Assembly: GCA_021788095.1 (NCBI GenBank)
Contig: JAJYLB010000003.1
Location: forward strand, 1-64,000
Reading direction: 5' to 3'
DNA: 64,000 nucleotides
DNA from: Acidobacteriota bacterium
GTDB lineage: Bacteria > Acidobacteriota > Terriglobia > Acidiferrales > UBA7541
The number at the start of each line of letters is the position of its first letter. Position 1 is the first letter of the stretch. The notes beneath the pieces are model-generated. The model searched no databases, was not told where the DNA came from, and worked only from the letters and a program-made list of their open reading frames with translations. Made by a program: the position numbers and the translations under genes. This document shows, piece by piece, positions 7,599-15,970 of the stretch.

Positions 7599-9905
7599 CT
7601 ACTGGTGGCTGGCGGGTGAGGGCGAGGCGCCGGTGGACTCGCCGGCGGGCGGCGGGGGCTGTCCGCTGCGGTGCGCCGGGGCCGCTTCGGCAGGCGCGGT
7701 GTCGGGCGTATTGACGCGAACGGGGTGTTCGGCGGCCAGTTGTTCGAGCGGGGTGACTCCGGTGAACTGCTCGACCGGCTTGCCCTTGAGCGCGCCCTCC
7801 ATGTATTCCAACCAGATCGGCAGCGCGGCCCTCGATCCCTGCTCTCCGCGGCCGAGCGAGACGTCTTCGTTGTCGTGGCCCACCCATACGCCCGCGGTGA
7901 GCGACGGCGTAAAGCCCAGGAACCATGCATCCGTCCAGTTCTGCGTGGTGCCCGTTTTCCCGCCGCAGGGCCGGCCCAGCGCCCTGGCCTTGACCCCCGT
8001 CCCGATGTTGACAACGTCTTCGAGCATCGCCGTCATCGTGTTGGCCACCTGCGGACTCAGCACGTCGTAGACCTTCGGATGAGCTTCGTAGATCAGCGCG
8101 CCGTCGTACGTGGTTACCCGGCGAAGGAAGTGCGGCTCGACCCGAACGCCGCCGTTGGGGAATACGGTAAACGCGGAGGTGTGTTCGAGCACCGTCAAGT
8201 CGGCCGCGCCGAGCACGAGCGGATAGTAATCGGGGAGCGAGCCCGTGATGCCGAATCGCCGCGCCATCGCAATCACGTCCCCGAGACCTACCTTCGACGC
8301 CAACCGCACCGACGCCACGTTTCGCGACGCCGCCAGCGCCCGCCGCAGCGTGATGATGCCTTCGTAGGTATCGTCGTAGTTGTGCGGAGAATAGGGGTGT
8401 CCGCCGCTCATCAGCGTGATCGAGGAATCGGAAATCGTGTCGAAGGGCGTCCAGCCCGCTTCGATCGCCGCCGCGTACAGGTAGACCTTGAAGGAGCTGC
8501 CGACCTGCCGGTAGGCTTGCGTCGCCCGGTCGAATTTCGATTCCCGGAAACTGTAGCCGCCCACCAGCGCCTTGATCTCTCCCGTGGCGTTCTCGATCGA
8601 GACCAGCGCGCCTTGCTCGCGCGGATGCTGCTCGAGCGAGACCGCCGCTTTGCGGCCCTGGAGCCCCAGGATCTTCACCTCCACCAGGTCGCCCGGCTTG
8701 AGGAATTGCTCGGGTGACGTGAAGCCCGTCCAGGCGAATTCGGGCGGGGTCAGGAGCGCATCGTCGGATTCGATTTTGAGCCGGGCGGTCCTCGGCCCGG
8801 CCTCGGTCACCACCGCCGTGACGTACTCATCCTGGCGCAGCGGCTCCTGCCAGTCGTCCGGGCGGTAGGTATCGATCGTGCCCAGGCGTTCGCGGAGGAT
8901 GTTTCGCAGATGGCCGCGCCAGCCGTGTCGCCGCTCGAGGGCGTGCAGGCCGTCGCGCACGGCTTGTTGCGCGGCGCGCTGCATGGCCGGATCGAGCGTG
9001 GTATAGACGCGCAGGCCCGCGGTGTACGCCGCCGTCGGTCCGAAACGCTGTTCCAAGCTCTGCCGCACCTCCTCGACGAAGTAGGGAGCGATGTCGTTGC
9101 GCGCCACTTCGACGTGCAGGCCGAGCGGCTCCCGCTCGGCTGCCTCCATCTGCTGCCGCGCGATTTTGCCGTTCTCACGCATCAGGTGCAGCACCAGGTT
9201 GCGCCGGTCCAGCGTCAGCTTCGGATGCCGCAGCGGCGAGTAATACATCGGCCCGCGGATCATCCCGGCGAGCATGGCCGCTTCGGGCAGGGTGAGCTGG
9301 GCGATCTGCTTGCCGAAATAGAATTCGGCAGCCGCCTCCACGCCGTAGTTCCCCTCTCCCAAGTAGACCTGATTGCAGTACAGGGTGAAGATCTGGGGTT
9401 TCGTGTAGTGGCGCTCGATCTGGATGGCGAGGAGGGTTTCCTGAATCTTGCGCCGAAAGCTCTTCTCCGGCGTGAGAAAAAGCATCCGCGCGAGCTGCAT
9501 GGTCAAGGTGCTCGCGCCTTCCGCCTCGCGCCCCGCGCGCACGTTCACCCAGGCCGCCTCGAGCACGCGCGGAAAGTCCACGCCCCAGTGCTCCTCGAAG
9601 TGCCGGTCCTCGGTCGATAGGATCGCGTTCTTCAATACCGCCGGAATCTGGTTGTAGGTCACCAGCACCCGGCGCTCGAGCGCGAACGTTCCGATGGGTT
9701 CCCCGTTGTCGGCGTAGAGCTCGGTGATGACGTCGGGCCGGTAGGTTTCGAGTTCCTGGATTTGCGGCAGATCGACTCCGTAAACGAAGAGCAGACCGAC
9801 AGCGGCGCCCAGCAGAATCGAGCAGAGCAGCAGGAAGATGAATGCCAGCCGGCCGAACAGACGGTAACCACCCAGGCGAACGGTAAGAGGAGGAAGGCCG
9901 CTCAT
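7599..9905 (-). CDS. Class A penicillin-binding protein (PBP1a type)
   Basis: This bifunctional peptidoglycan synthase of 768 residues sits in the inner membrane. The ATG at 9905 is chosen because the longer frame would translate repeat DNA. One transmembrane helix spans about residues 19-42. The GT51 transglycosylase domain carries STEDRHFEEHWGVD (98-110) and EGASTLTMQLAR (129-140). The transpeptidase domain has GSSFK with Ser470 as the acylation site, SRN at 527-529 and KTGT at 650-653. The C-terminal tail is Pro/Ala-rich. All catalytic motifs of both domains are present. It stands alone, flanked by repeats. Confidence 0.95.
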   Translation of the reverse strand: MSGLPPLTVRLGGYRLFGRLAFIFLLLCSILLGAAVGLLFVYGVDLPQIQELETYRPDVITELYADNGEPIGTFALERRVLVTYNQIPAVLKNAILSTEDRHFEEHWGVDFPRVLEAAWVNVRAGREAEGASTLTMQLARMLFLTPEKSFRRKIQETLLAIQIERHYTKPQIFTLYCNQVYLGEGNYGVEAAAEFYFGKQIAQLTLPEAAMLAGMIRGPMYYSPLRHPKLTLDRRNLVLHLMRENGKIARQQMEAAEREPLGLHVEVARNDIAPYFVEEVRQSLEQRFGPTAAYTAGLRVYTTLDPAMQRAAQQAVRDGLHALERRHGWRGHLRNILRERLGTIDTYRPDDWQEPLRQDEYVTAVVTEAGPRTARLKIESDDALLTPPEFAWTGFTSPEQFLKPGDLVEVKILGLQGRKAAVSLEQHPREQGALVSIENATGEIKALVGGYSFRESKFDRATQAYRQVGSSFKVYLYAAAIEAGWTPFDTISDSSITLMSGGHPYSPHNYDDTYEGIITLRRALAASRNVASVRLASKVGLGDVIAMARRFGITGSLPDYYPLVLGAADLTVLEHTSAFTVFPNGGVRVEPHFLRRVTTYDGALIYEAHPKVYDVLSPQVANTMTAMLEDVVNIGTGVKARALGRPCGGKTGTTQNWTDAWFLGFTPSLTAGVWVGHDNEDVSLGRGEQGSRAALPIWLEYMEGALKGKPVEQFTGVTPLEQLAAEHPVRVNTPDTAPAEAAPAHRSGQPPPPAGESTGASPSPASHQ

Positions 9906-9954
9906 CGCTTCACGGTTCGATTGTAGCGCAGGGGGTGGGCGAGGCGGGGGGGAG

Positions 9955-10090
9955 GGGAGAGATGAGAGTTGAGAGGTGAGAGTTGAGAGTCGAGAGTTGA
10001 GAGTAAAGACCGAAAAGCAAAAGAACAACGCAGAGGACGCGGAGGGTGCGCGGAGGACGCGGAGGTTAAACGGAGGGCACGGAGGGGTGG
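9955..10090. repeat. G/A-rich composite repeat
   Basis: GATGAGAGTTGAGAGGTGAG and related units (9960-10005) lead into ACCGAAAAGCAAAAGAACAACGC, split over 10008-10030, and GGAGGACGCGGAGG copies to 10090. The composition and order are the same as at 5011, 7337 and 12912. It separates the RidA-like gene from the penicillin-binding protein gene. Confidence 0.65.
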
Positions 10091-10154
10091 CGGTGGGCAG
10101 GGTTGCGCGGTGGGGGCTACGGTGGCTAGTTAGAAGGTCCTTCGAACCAGGGCG

Positions 10155-10544
10155 CTATCGGGAGGCGATGGCTTCCGCCTCGATCTCCACCAACATTTCT
10201 GGCGAGACCAGCCCGCTCACTTCCACCATGGTACTTGCAGGGCGTATCTCGCCGAAGAACTCGCCGTGCGCCCGGCCGACCTGCTGCCAATCGCGGATGT
10301 CGCGCACGAAAACGCGCGTCCGCACGACGTCGCCGAGCCGCGCCCCCGCCTGCGCGAGCGCCCGCTCGATGTTTCGCAGCGCTTGCATGGCTTGTTGGTA
10401 GGCGTCGCCCGCACCCACAATCGCTCCGCGCTCGTTCGTCGCCGTTGTCCCCGCCACCCATACCTGCCGGCCGACTCGCACCGCGCGCGAGTAGCCCACG
10501 ATCGGCTCCCAAGGCGTTCCACTCGATACGTTCTTCCGCTTCAT
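10155..10544 (-). CDS. RidA/YjgF/UK114-family protein lacking the deaminase arginine
   Basis: This 129-residue single-domain Rid protein is recognised from [37 protein letters not shown] and [25 protein letters not shown], split here for length. In RidA proper the segment ARSxVEV holds the arginine that binds the substrate carboxylate. Here it reads PASTMVEV, so that position is serine. Rid subgroups without this arginine lack classical 2-imino/enamine deaminase activity, so the role is unknown. It is probably soluble and trimeric. It has no operon partner; the nearest neighbours are repeats and the Flp genes facing away. Confidence 0.88.
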   Translation of the reverse strand: MKRKNVSSGTPWEPIVGYSRAVRVGRQVWVAGTTATNERGAIVGAGDAYQQAMQALRNIERALAQAGARLGDVVRTRVFVRDIRDWQQVGRAHGEFFGEIRPASTMVEVSGLVSPEMLVEIEAEAIASR

Positions 10545-10864
10545 CGCAGCTCCTCTCCGGCTCGCAATTGGACCCCGTTACTCCGGAAATTTCACCTTCG
10601 ATTGAAGTTCACCAGTCTCCACCGCTGCAGGGAAGCTTGATTTTAGGGTGCTGCGCCGCTCGGCCGCCAGGCACGCGGGCCTCATTACTGATCGAATAGT
10701 TCTTCAAAGAATATTGGCGGGATCGTCAGTCTCGGTACCCATAGTAGTTCCGTTCTGGGCAGGCGAATGTGCTTGCCATTTTGCCTGCCGGGAATAAGGT
10801 AGAGGCCGCGATGACCCCAGCTCCGGATTTCCCTTCGGAGTATCGAGAAAGGAGATTTGAGCAC
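10545..10864. other. 320-base gap between divergent RidA-like and flp genes
   Basis: No open reading frame, tRNA or clear promoter hexamer pair was recognised. The region must contain the promoters of both divergent transcription units. Near 10700-10800 the base composition is more AT-rich than around it (for example TTCTTCAAAGAATATTGG), the likeliest place for the flp promoter. GAGAAAGGAG just before the first pilin gene is its ribosome-binding site. Confidence 0.4.
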
Positions 10865-11044
10865 ATGAAGATGTTTCGCCAGCTGTGGAACGAGGAAGAG
10901 GGCCAGGACTTGGTCGAATACGCGTTGCTGGTCGTGCTTGTAGCGTTGGGAGCGGTCGTGGCCATGCACTCGCTGGCGAGCGCCATCAGCGATGCCTTCG
11001 CCAACGCGGCCGTTAACCTTTCACAGGCTAGCTCTTCCAGCTAA
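10865..11044 (+). CDS. Flp/Fap-type pilin, first copy
   Basis: This 59-residue prepilin has a basic/acidic leader ending in EEEG, then QDLVEYALLVVLVALGAVV, the hydrophobic N-terminal helix of the Flp family. Cleavage by the prepilin peptidase would fall after that Gly. The conserved Glu (fifth mature residue, E of LVEY) and Tyr are present. GAGAAAGGAG lies 10 bases upstream of the ATG. A second pilin gene follows after 69 bases. No tad/cpa assembly genes (CpaA, CpaB, CpaC, TadA) are in this window, so secretion depends on genes elsewhere. Confidence 0.9.
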   Translation: MKMFRQLWNEEEGQDLVEYALLVVLVALGAVVAMHSLASAISDAFANAAVNLSQASSSS

Positions 11045-11113
11045 GGCTTCGAGGGCTTTCCCGATTGGCTCTGCCACTCGCGAGTTTCCCATCGCGAGAG
11101 GAAATTTGCCCCC

Positions 11114-11293
11114 ATGCGAATTCTTCGCCGTCTTTGGAGAGCGGAAAAGGGCCAGGACCTAGTTGAATATGCGTTGCTGGTCGTGCTCGTGGCTTTGGGC
11201 GCGATTGTGTCGATGCACTCGCTTGCCAGCGTCATCAGCGATTCCTTCGCCAACACGGCCACGAACTTTCAGGCCGCTTCCTCCGTGGGCTAA
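11114..11293 (+). CDS. Flp/Fap-type pilin, second copy
   Basis: ATG at 11114 and TAA at 11291-11293 encode 59 residues. The leader MRILRRLWRAEKG is followed by QDLVEYALLVVLVALGAIV, then SMHSLASVISDSFANTATNF. It is about two thirds identical to the first pilin, with the mature helix and the MHSLAS..ISD.FAN region unchanged, so it is a tandem duplication. GAGAGG lies upstream as a ribosome-binding site. Two pilin isoforms beside each other is common in Tad systems. Which one dominates the pilus cannot be told. Confidence 0.88.
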   Translation: MRILRRLWRAEKGQDLVEYALLVVLVALGAIVSMHSLASVISDSFANTATNFQAASSVG

Positions 11294-11352
11294 GGGGTTA
11301 GTTGCGCGCCCCCAGTGTCCCGAGTTGCAAGTTCCATGTAAAAGTCGCCCCG

Positions 11353-11417
11353 CTTCAGGGGCTGAAGCCCCTTGATTTGGCGGGCCTTAATGTCGGAGCT
11401 GAAGCTCCGACCCCCGA
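11353..11417. repeat. REP-like double hairpin, GTCGGAGCT type
   Basis: The first hairpin is CAGGGGCTGAAGCCCC and the second GTCGGAGCT/AGCTCCGAC followed by CCCC. Its closest relative is the core of the element at 52623-52740. It occupies the 232-base gap between the second pilin and cystathionine beta-synthase. No other feature is seen in that gap. Confidence 0.75.
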
Positions 11418-11525
11418 AAATCTATGTTGCGAACTTCTGACTCAGGACACTGGCTTGTCAGCGGGCCTGCTAACCCCGTAAGCTGAGCCTCGCGGCTGGT
11501 GGGTCATCGCCGCGAGGTAGCGACC

Positions 11526-12914
11526 ATGCGCTGCAACAATATCCTGGAAGCTGTCGGCCATACGCCGCTCGTTCGGCTCAACCGTCTCAGCGACGGTCTG
11601 AAGGCCTCGCTATGGGTCAAGGCCGACTATCTCAATCCCGGCGGCTCGGTAAAGGACCGCATCGCCCTCACCATGCTCGACGAGGCGGAGCGCCGCGGCT
11701 GGCTCAAGCCTGGGGGCACGATCGTCGAGGCGACCTCGGGAAACACGGGCATGGGCCTTGCTCTGACTGCCGCCGTCCGCGGCTACAAGGCCGTTTTCAC
11801 CATCAACGACAAGCAATCCAAGGAAAAGATCGATCTCCTGAAAGCCATGGGCGCCGAAGTGGTGGTTTGCCCCACCGCGGTCGAGCCGGAAGACCCGCGC
11901 AGCTACTATTCGGTGGCCAGGAAGCTCTCGGCCGATATTCCCAATTCCCACTACCCCAACCAATACGAAAATCCCATGAATCCCGAAGCGCATTACCGCA
12001 CGACGGGGCCGGAAGTCTGGGAGGATTCCGAAGGCCGCATCACCCATTTCGTCTGCGGCGTGGGGACCGGGGGCACGATCAGCGGCGTGGGCCGTTACCT
12101 CAAGGAGCGGAATCCCGGCGTGCAGATCGTGGGCGTCGATCCGATAGGCTCCGTCTATTACGACTTTTTCAAGACCGGCCAGCCGGGCAAGGCGCTCACC
12201 TACGTTGTCGAGGGCATTGGCGAGGATTTCTTTCCCAAGACGATGGATTTCAAGGTGCTGGACGACGTCGTGCAGGTCACCGACGAAGAGTGTTTCCTAT
12301 GGACGCGCCGCCTGGCGAAAGAGGAAGGCGTGCTGGCGGGCGGCTCGGGCGGCGGCTGCGTGCTCGCCGCCCGCCGCGTGGCCGAGAAGCTGGGTCCCGA
12401 GGCATTCGTCGTCGCTTTCCTTCCCGACAGCGGGATGCGCTATCTGAGCAAGGTCTACAACGACGAGTGGATGCGCGACCACAATTACACGGGCTCGGGA
12501 GTGGCGCTGCGGGTCGACGACGTCGTCCGCGCCAAGCTCCGCTCGGGGCATCACCCGGACCTGATCGTCGCGCGGCCCTACCAAACCGTCTTCCACGCCC
12601 TGCACACTATGCAGACGCACGACATCTCCCAGCTCCCCGTCTTCGAAGAGAGCACCCCCATCGGCACGATCTACGAGGACCAGATCCTCAATATGGCGCT
12701 CCAGGGCAAGGACCTTCGCAAGCTCGTGATCCGCGAAGCGATGAGCGCGTCCCTGCCCGTCGTTCCCTACGACGCGACCGTGGATAAGCTCACTTATCTG
12801 CTCAGCCACGAAGGGCCTGCGGTCTTCGTCGCCATGGGCGACGGCCACTGGGAAATCCTGACGAAATACGATCTGATGAGCACCATCGCCGATCTCGTCG
12901 AGATGGTGCGGTAG
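11526..12914 (+). CDS. Cystathionine beta-synthase (PLP fold plus CBS-domain pair)
   Basis: The ATG at 11526 follows a GAGG ribosome-binding site and gives 462 residues. The fold-type II PLP domain has NPGGSVKDRIA with Lys43 as the Schiff-base lysine, SGNTGMG (71-77) for the cofactor ring, and GTGGTISGVGRYLKE, the phosphate-binding glycine loop. Residues about 335-460 form two CBS (Bateman) repeats, ending with the TKYDLMSTI motif. This architecture makes cystathionine from serine and homocysteine in transsulfuration. The enzyme could also make cysteine or H2S. The homocysteine methyltransferase/MTHFR fusion at 16.2 kb competes for the same substrate, but the two are not in one operon. Confidence 0.92.
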   Translation: MRCNNILEAVGHTPLVRLNRLSDGLKASLWVKADYLNPGGSVKDRIALTMLDEAERRGWLKPGGTIVEATSGNTGMGLALTAAVRGYKAVFTINDKQSKEKIDLLKAMGAEVVVCPTAVEPEDPRSYYSVARKLSADIPNSHYPNQYENPMNPEAHYRTTGPEVWEDSEGRITHFVCGVGTGGTISGVGRYLKERNPGVQIVGVDPIGSVYYDFFKTGQPGKALTYVVEGIGEDFFPKTMDFKVLDDVVQVTDEECFLWTRRLAKEEGVLAGGSGGGCVLAARRVAEKLGPEAFVVAFLPDSGMRYLSKVYNDEWMRDHNYTGSGVALRVDDVVRAKLRSGHHPDLIVARPYQTVFHALHTMQTHDISQLPVFEESTPIGTIYEDQILNMALQGKDLRKLVIREAMSASLPVVPYDATVDKLTYLLSHEGPAVFVAMGDGHWEILTKYDLMSTIADLVEMVR

Positions 12915-13090
12915 AGAGTTCAGAGTTGAGAGCCGAAAGGCAAAGGCGCAACGCAGAGGGCGCGGAGGGGGCAGGGAGAACGCGGAGGGGGAGGGTCGGG
13001 GCTAGAAGTTGAGGGCCGAAAGGCAAAGGCGCAACGCGGAGGCGCAGTAGGCCGCAGAGAGGCGCAGAGCGCCGAGAGTGCGCGGGGGCG
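12912..13090. repeat. G/A-rich composite repeat, two copies
   Basis: GAGTTCAGAGTTGAGAG is followed by CCGAAAGGCAAAGGCGCAAC and CGCGGAGGGG (12930-12970). A second CCGAAAGGCAAAGGCGCAAC with GCGGAGGCGCAG follows (13016-13060). The two copies are about 80 bases apart, so the block is itself duplicated. No gene is seen between 12915 and 13150. Confidence 0.65.
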
Positions 13091-13150
13091 GACTCGCCGC
13101 GAGCCAGATCGCGAGTATTCGCAGCGCCTGCGGTACGATGGGGAACGCTG

Positions 13151-13600
13151 ATGGCAAGGCCCTCCCACTCCCGTACCATCCCGGCCGGCGACTTTGTGTT
13201 ATCCCCTAAGCGGCGCAAGGTTCCCCCACACGAGTTCGTGCTCGATGCCCTCGCCCCGGTCTTGCCGGTAACCCGGCCGATGTTCGGCTGCGTGGCCGTC
13301 TACGTTGGCGACAAGATCGTTTTGATCCTGCGCCACAAAGGTCACCCGCCCGCGGACGACGGCGTCTGGCTCGCCACAACACCGGAGCACCACGAGAGCC
13401 TGCGTCGCGAATTCCCGCACATGCGCTCGATTCAGGTTTTGGGCAAGAAAGTGACCGGCTGGCAGGTGCTCCCGCTGGACTCGCCGGATTTCGAAAGCGC
13501 GGCGCTGCGGGCCTGCGAGTTGGTCATCGCCAGGGACCCGCGGATCGGCAAGATTCCTCGTCACTCCGCGCGGCGCGCGACCACCCGCAAGCGGCGGTAA
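13151..13600 (+). CDS. TfoX-N-like / MmcQ-YjbR-like small protein
   Basis: A 149-residue protein with a basic N terminus and the core RPMFGCVAVYVGDKIVLILR, GVWLATTPEHHESLRREFPH and a terminal Arg/Lys-rich tail. The MFG...VYVGDK...L motif resembles the N-terminal TfoX domain and its YjbR-like relatives, small soluble proteins of unclear function. TfoX itself promotes competence, but most lone-domain homologues are uncharacterised. I make no functional claim. Its last 40 bases overlap the 3' end of the convergent methyltransferase gene. Confidence 0.65.
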   Translation: MARPSHSRTIPAGDFVLSPKRRKVPPHEFVLDALAPVLPVTRPMFGCVAVYVGDKIVLILRHKGHPPADDGVWLATTPEHHESLRREFPHMRSIQVLGKKVTGWQVLPLDSPDFESAALRACELVIARDPRIGKIPRHSARRATTRKRR

Positions 13601-14346
13601 TCGACGTGCCACCGCCCTTCGCGGAACAGGTCTCCGCGCAGACGCTGCTCGACCACCAGGAACAGCTCCTCCTGCTTCCGCGCGTCGAGGTCCGACCAGA
13701 AACTCGCGGCGAACATCCGCAGCCAATTCCGCAGGCCCGCTTCCCCGGCCTCGAGCGGGGTCGGCCGATCGAAGACCAAGGCGTAGGTGACTTCGAGTCC
13801 CTGCGTCTCAAGCAGCGACGCGTATTCGCCAATCGTGGGGAAATACCACGGATTGAAATCGCGTTCGACGCCGAAGCCGATGGCTTCCCGCCCGCGCCGC
13901 AGGGCTTCGACCAGCCGCTCGACGTTTCCTTCGGCGCCCAGTTCGGCGACGAAGCGCCCGCCCTCGACGAGCGCTTCCGCGATCGAGCGCGCCACCGCAT
14001 CCGGATCGCGCATCCAGTGCAGCGCCGCGTTGGAGAAAACGGCGTCGAAGGGCTGCTCGAAATGGAAATTGCAGCCGTCGCCCGCGACAAATTCCAGCTC
14101 GGGATAGTTCCGGCGCGCCTCGGCAATCATTTCGGGAGAGATGTCGAGGCCCACGACCCGCGCGCCGGCGGCGGCGATTCGCGAGGTCAAGTGACCCGTG
14201 CCGCAGCCCAGGTCGAGAATGCGCTCGCCCGGTTGCGGCGCGAGCAGCGCGAGCACCTCGGCGGCCCGTTCCCAGACGAAGGCGTGTTGGGCGTCGTAAA
14301 GCGCCGGGTCCCAGCCGGTCTCGGCATCTTTCGGGTGATTCTCCAT
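13561..14346 (-). CDS. Class I SAM-dependent methyltransferase, trans-aconitate methyltransferase-like
   Basis: ATG at 14346 starts 261 residues. Motif I is LDLGCGTGH (44-52), then VGLDISPEMIAEARRNYPEL (the acidic Asp of motif II) and AVFSNAALHWM, the motif IV region typical of Tam-type methyltransferases. The C-terminal part (TYALVFDRPTPLEAGEAGL, NWLRMF) matches the substrate-covering helices of that group. The likely reaction is methyl esterification of a small carboxylic acid, but the substrate is inferred from family likeness only. It is convergent with, and overlaps by 40 bases, the TfoX-like gene. Confidence 0.85.
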   Translation of the reverse strand: MENHPKDAETGWDPALYDAQHAFVWERAAEVLALLAPQPGERILDLGCGTGHLTSRIAAAGARVVGLDISPEMIAEARRNYPELEFVAGDGCNFHFEQPFDAVFSNAALHWMRDPDAVARSIAEALVEGGRFVAELGAEGNVERLVEALRRGREAIGFGVERDFNPWYFPTIGEYASLLETQGLEVTYALVFDRPTPLEAGEAGLRNWLRMFAASFWSDLDARKQEELFLVVEQRLRGDLFREGRWHVDYRRLRVVARRAE

Positions 14347-14518
14347 GGGTTCGCCTGCTTGCGGCCGCGCCGAGCGAATGCGGTCATCCATCATCCTACT
14401 GTTTCGCGGTCCCGAAAAGGAAGAAGTCTGCCGCGGCAGAGGAGGCATGGCAGGATGGCCCCAGAGGCCCTTTCAGGACAGTCGTCCTGATCCCGTTCGT
14501 GTCACTCAGGGCAAACTC

Positions 14519-14583
14519 CGCGAAGGATTCCGCCCCCATTTCCGCGGAATTTACGGGATGCTTCGCTTCGCTCAGCATGACAC
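14519..14583. repeat. Dispersed CTTCGCTTCGCTCAG-type repeat
   Basis: GCGAAGGATTCCG...GGGATGCTTCGCTTCGCTCAGCATGAC matches the right half of the repeat at 26621-26712. It lies in the 312-base gap between the methyltransferase and the S41-like gene. The rest of that gap shows no gene. Confidence 0.6.
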
Positions 14584-14658
14584 CTTTGCCTTTTGCAGCA
14601 TCCTGGTAGGACGTACGGGAATCGAAGGAGGCGGAGGAGGTCGAGAAACGGTCTCGGG

Positions 14659-15864
14659 TCAGGAATGCGCCAGCACGGCGACCGCCTGACGGAATTGCGC
14701 GTCGCGACGCGTGCCCGCTTCCCGCTCCGAGACGAAATCCCCGCCCACTTCGAGGTCGGGCCGGATCCCTTCCGGCGGCAGCGCCTTGCCGTCGGGACTG
14801 CGAATTTCAGCCGTGGGCACCATCACCCCATAGCCGTCCGATAGCGGAACGTAACTCTGGGTCTGTCCCGAGCCGAACGTGGGCGCTCCCACGAGCACCG
14901 CGCGGTGCAACGCGCGGAGGCCGCCGGCCAACAGTTCGGCCGCGCTGGCCGTCCCGCCGTCGATCAGGACGAAGAGAGGCTTGCCGGTCAGGGGAGCGCC
15001 GAAGGTGACGAGCGGCGACGCCGGGCCCTTGTTTCCTCGCACTTCGGTGCCCAGCACTCCCGTCGTGAAAGCGCTGGCCGCCTCCTCGGCGGAAGAGAAC
15101 AGGCCGCCGGGATTGTTGCGGAGATCCAGCACGTAACCATCGACGCCCCCTCGCTCGAGCGACGTCACGGCATAGCGGACCCGGTCGCCCGCGCTCGGCG
15201 TGAACAGCACCACGCGGATGTAGCCGATCATCTTGCCGGCCAACGACCTGCGCGAGAACTGGACGGCGTCTACCGGCTCCTTCGAGGGCGTTAACGTCAC
15301 GCGGCGCAGCCGCCCGTCGCGTTCGATCACCAACTGCACCTTTCCCTTTGCCTCCGAACCCAGCGCTTCCGCCACCTTCGGATGGCTCATCGTTCGGATG
15401 GCCTGACCATCGATCGAGACGATGACGTCCTGGGGGCGGATTCCGGCCCGCGCCGCGGGCGAATCCCCCAGCGCCGTCACCACGCGCACTCCCCCGCTCG
15501 CGCGGTCCCAATCGATGGCAAAAGCGGGCAAGCCCGTACCGGTGCGCCGCGCGTCGAGCACGTCTTCGCGCGCGCGAAATTCCTCGGCACTCACCAGGTA
15601 AAGTCCCGGATCGTCAGCCCGATCGAGTTCCTCCGCGAGCGCCTGGTACGCCTGGCCCGTGCTCCCATAGCGTCCCGCGAGAAGCGCCTGTTTGGCTTGC
15701 TGCCAGGCGGGATTCGTATTCGCCCGCCAATAATCCCGATCGATGAGGGAAACGGCCTCGCGCACCTTCTCCGCCGGATTCGATTCCACCAGGGCGCTCG
15801 CCGCAGGCCGGGGAACGCCCGAGAGCGCCGCACAGACAAGCAAGAGCAAGGCTACCTTCATCAT
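14659..15864 (-). CDS. S41-family (C-terminal processing) protease-like protein without the catalytic lysine
   Basis: ATG at 15864 (GGAGG eight bases upstream) encodes 401 residues. Residues 1-24 are a signal peptide. A PDZ domain spans about 110-195 (DSPAARAGIRPQDVIVSIDG). The S41 domain carries YVLDLRNNPGGL and IDGGTASAAELLAGGL, with Ser307 at the nucleophile position. In CtpA/Prc the lysine lies 25 residues after the serine in TFGKG. Here that place reads TFGSG, making residue 332 a serine. The protein may be an inactive adaptor or use another base. It is periplasmic. It stands alone, divergent from the MTHFR fusion. Confidence 0.87.
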   Translation of the reverse strand: MMKVALLLLVCAALSGVPRPAASALVESNPAEKVREAVSLIDRDYWRANTNPAWQQAKQALLAGRYGSTGQAYQALAEELDRADDPGLYLVSAEEFRAREDVLDARRTGTGLPAFAIDWDRASGGVRVVTALGDSPAARAGIRPQDVIVSIDGQAIRTMSHPKVAEALGSEAKGKVQLVIERDGRLRRVTLTPSKEPVDAVQFSRRSLAGKMIGYIRVVLFTPSAGDRVRYAVTSLERGGVDGYVLDLRNNPGGLFSSAEEAASAFTTGVLGTEVRGNKGPASPLVTFGAPLTGKPLFVLIDGGTASAAELLAGGLRALHRAVLVGAPTFGSGQTQSYVPLSDGYGVMVPTAEIRSPDGKALPPEGIRPDLEVGGDFVSEREAGTRRDAQFRQAVAVLAHS

Positions 15865-15970
15865 TCCAGGCCTCCGACCGCCCTCCTAACGTTCTGCTGG
15901 CCGTTGGATGCCCGCGCACCGCCGCAGGATGCCGAGGGCGCATCTCCCGCGGCTCGCTTCGCCCGGATGG

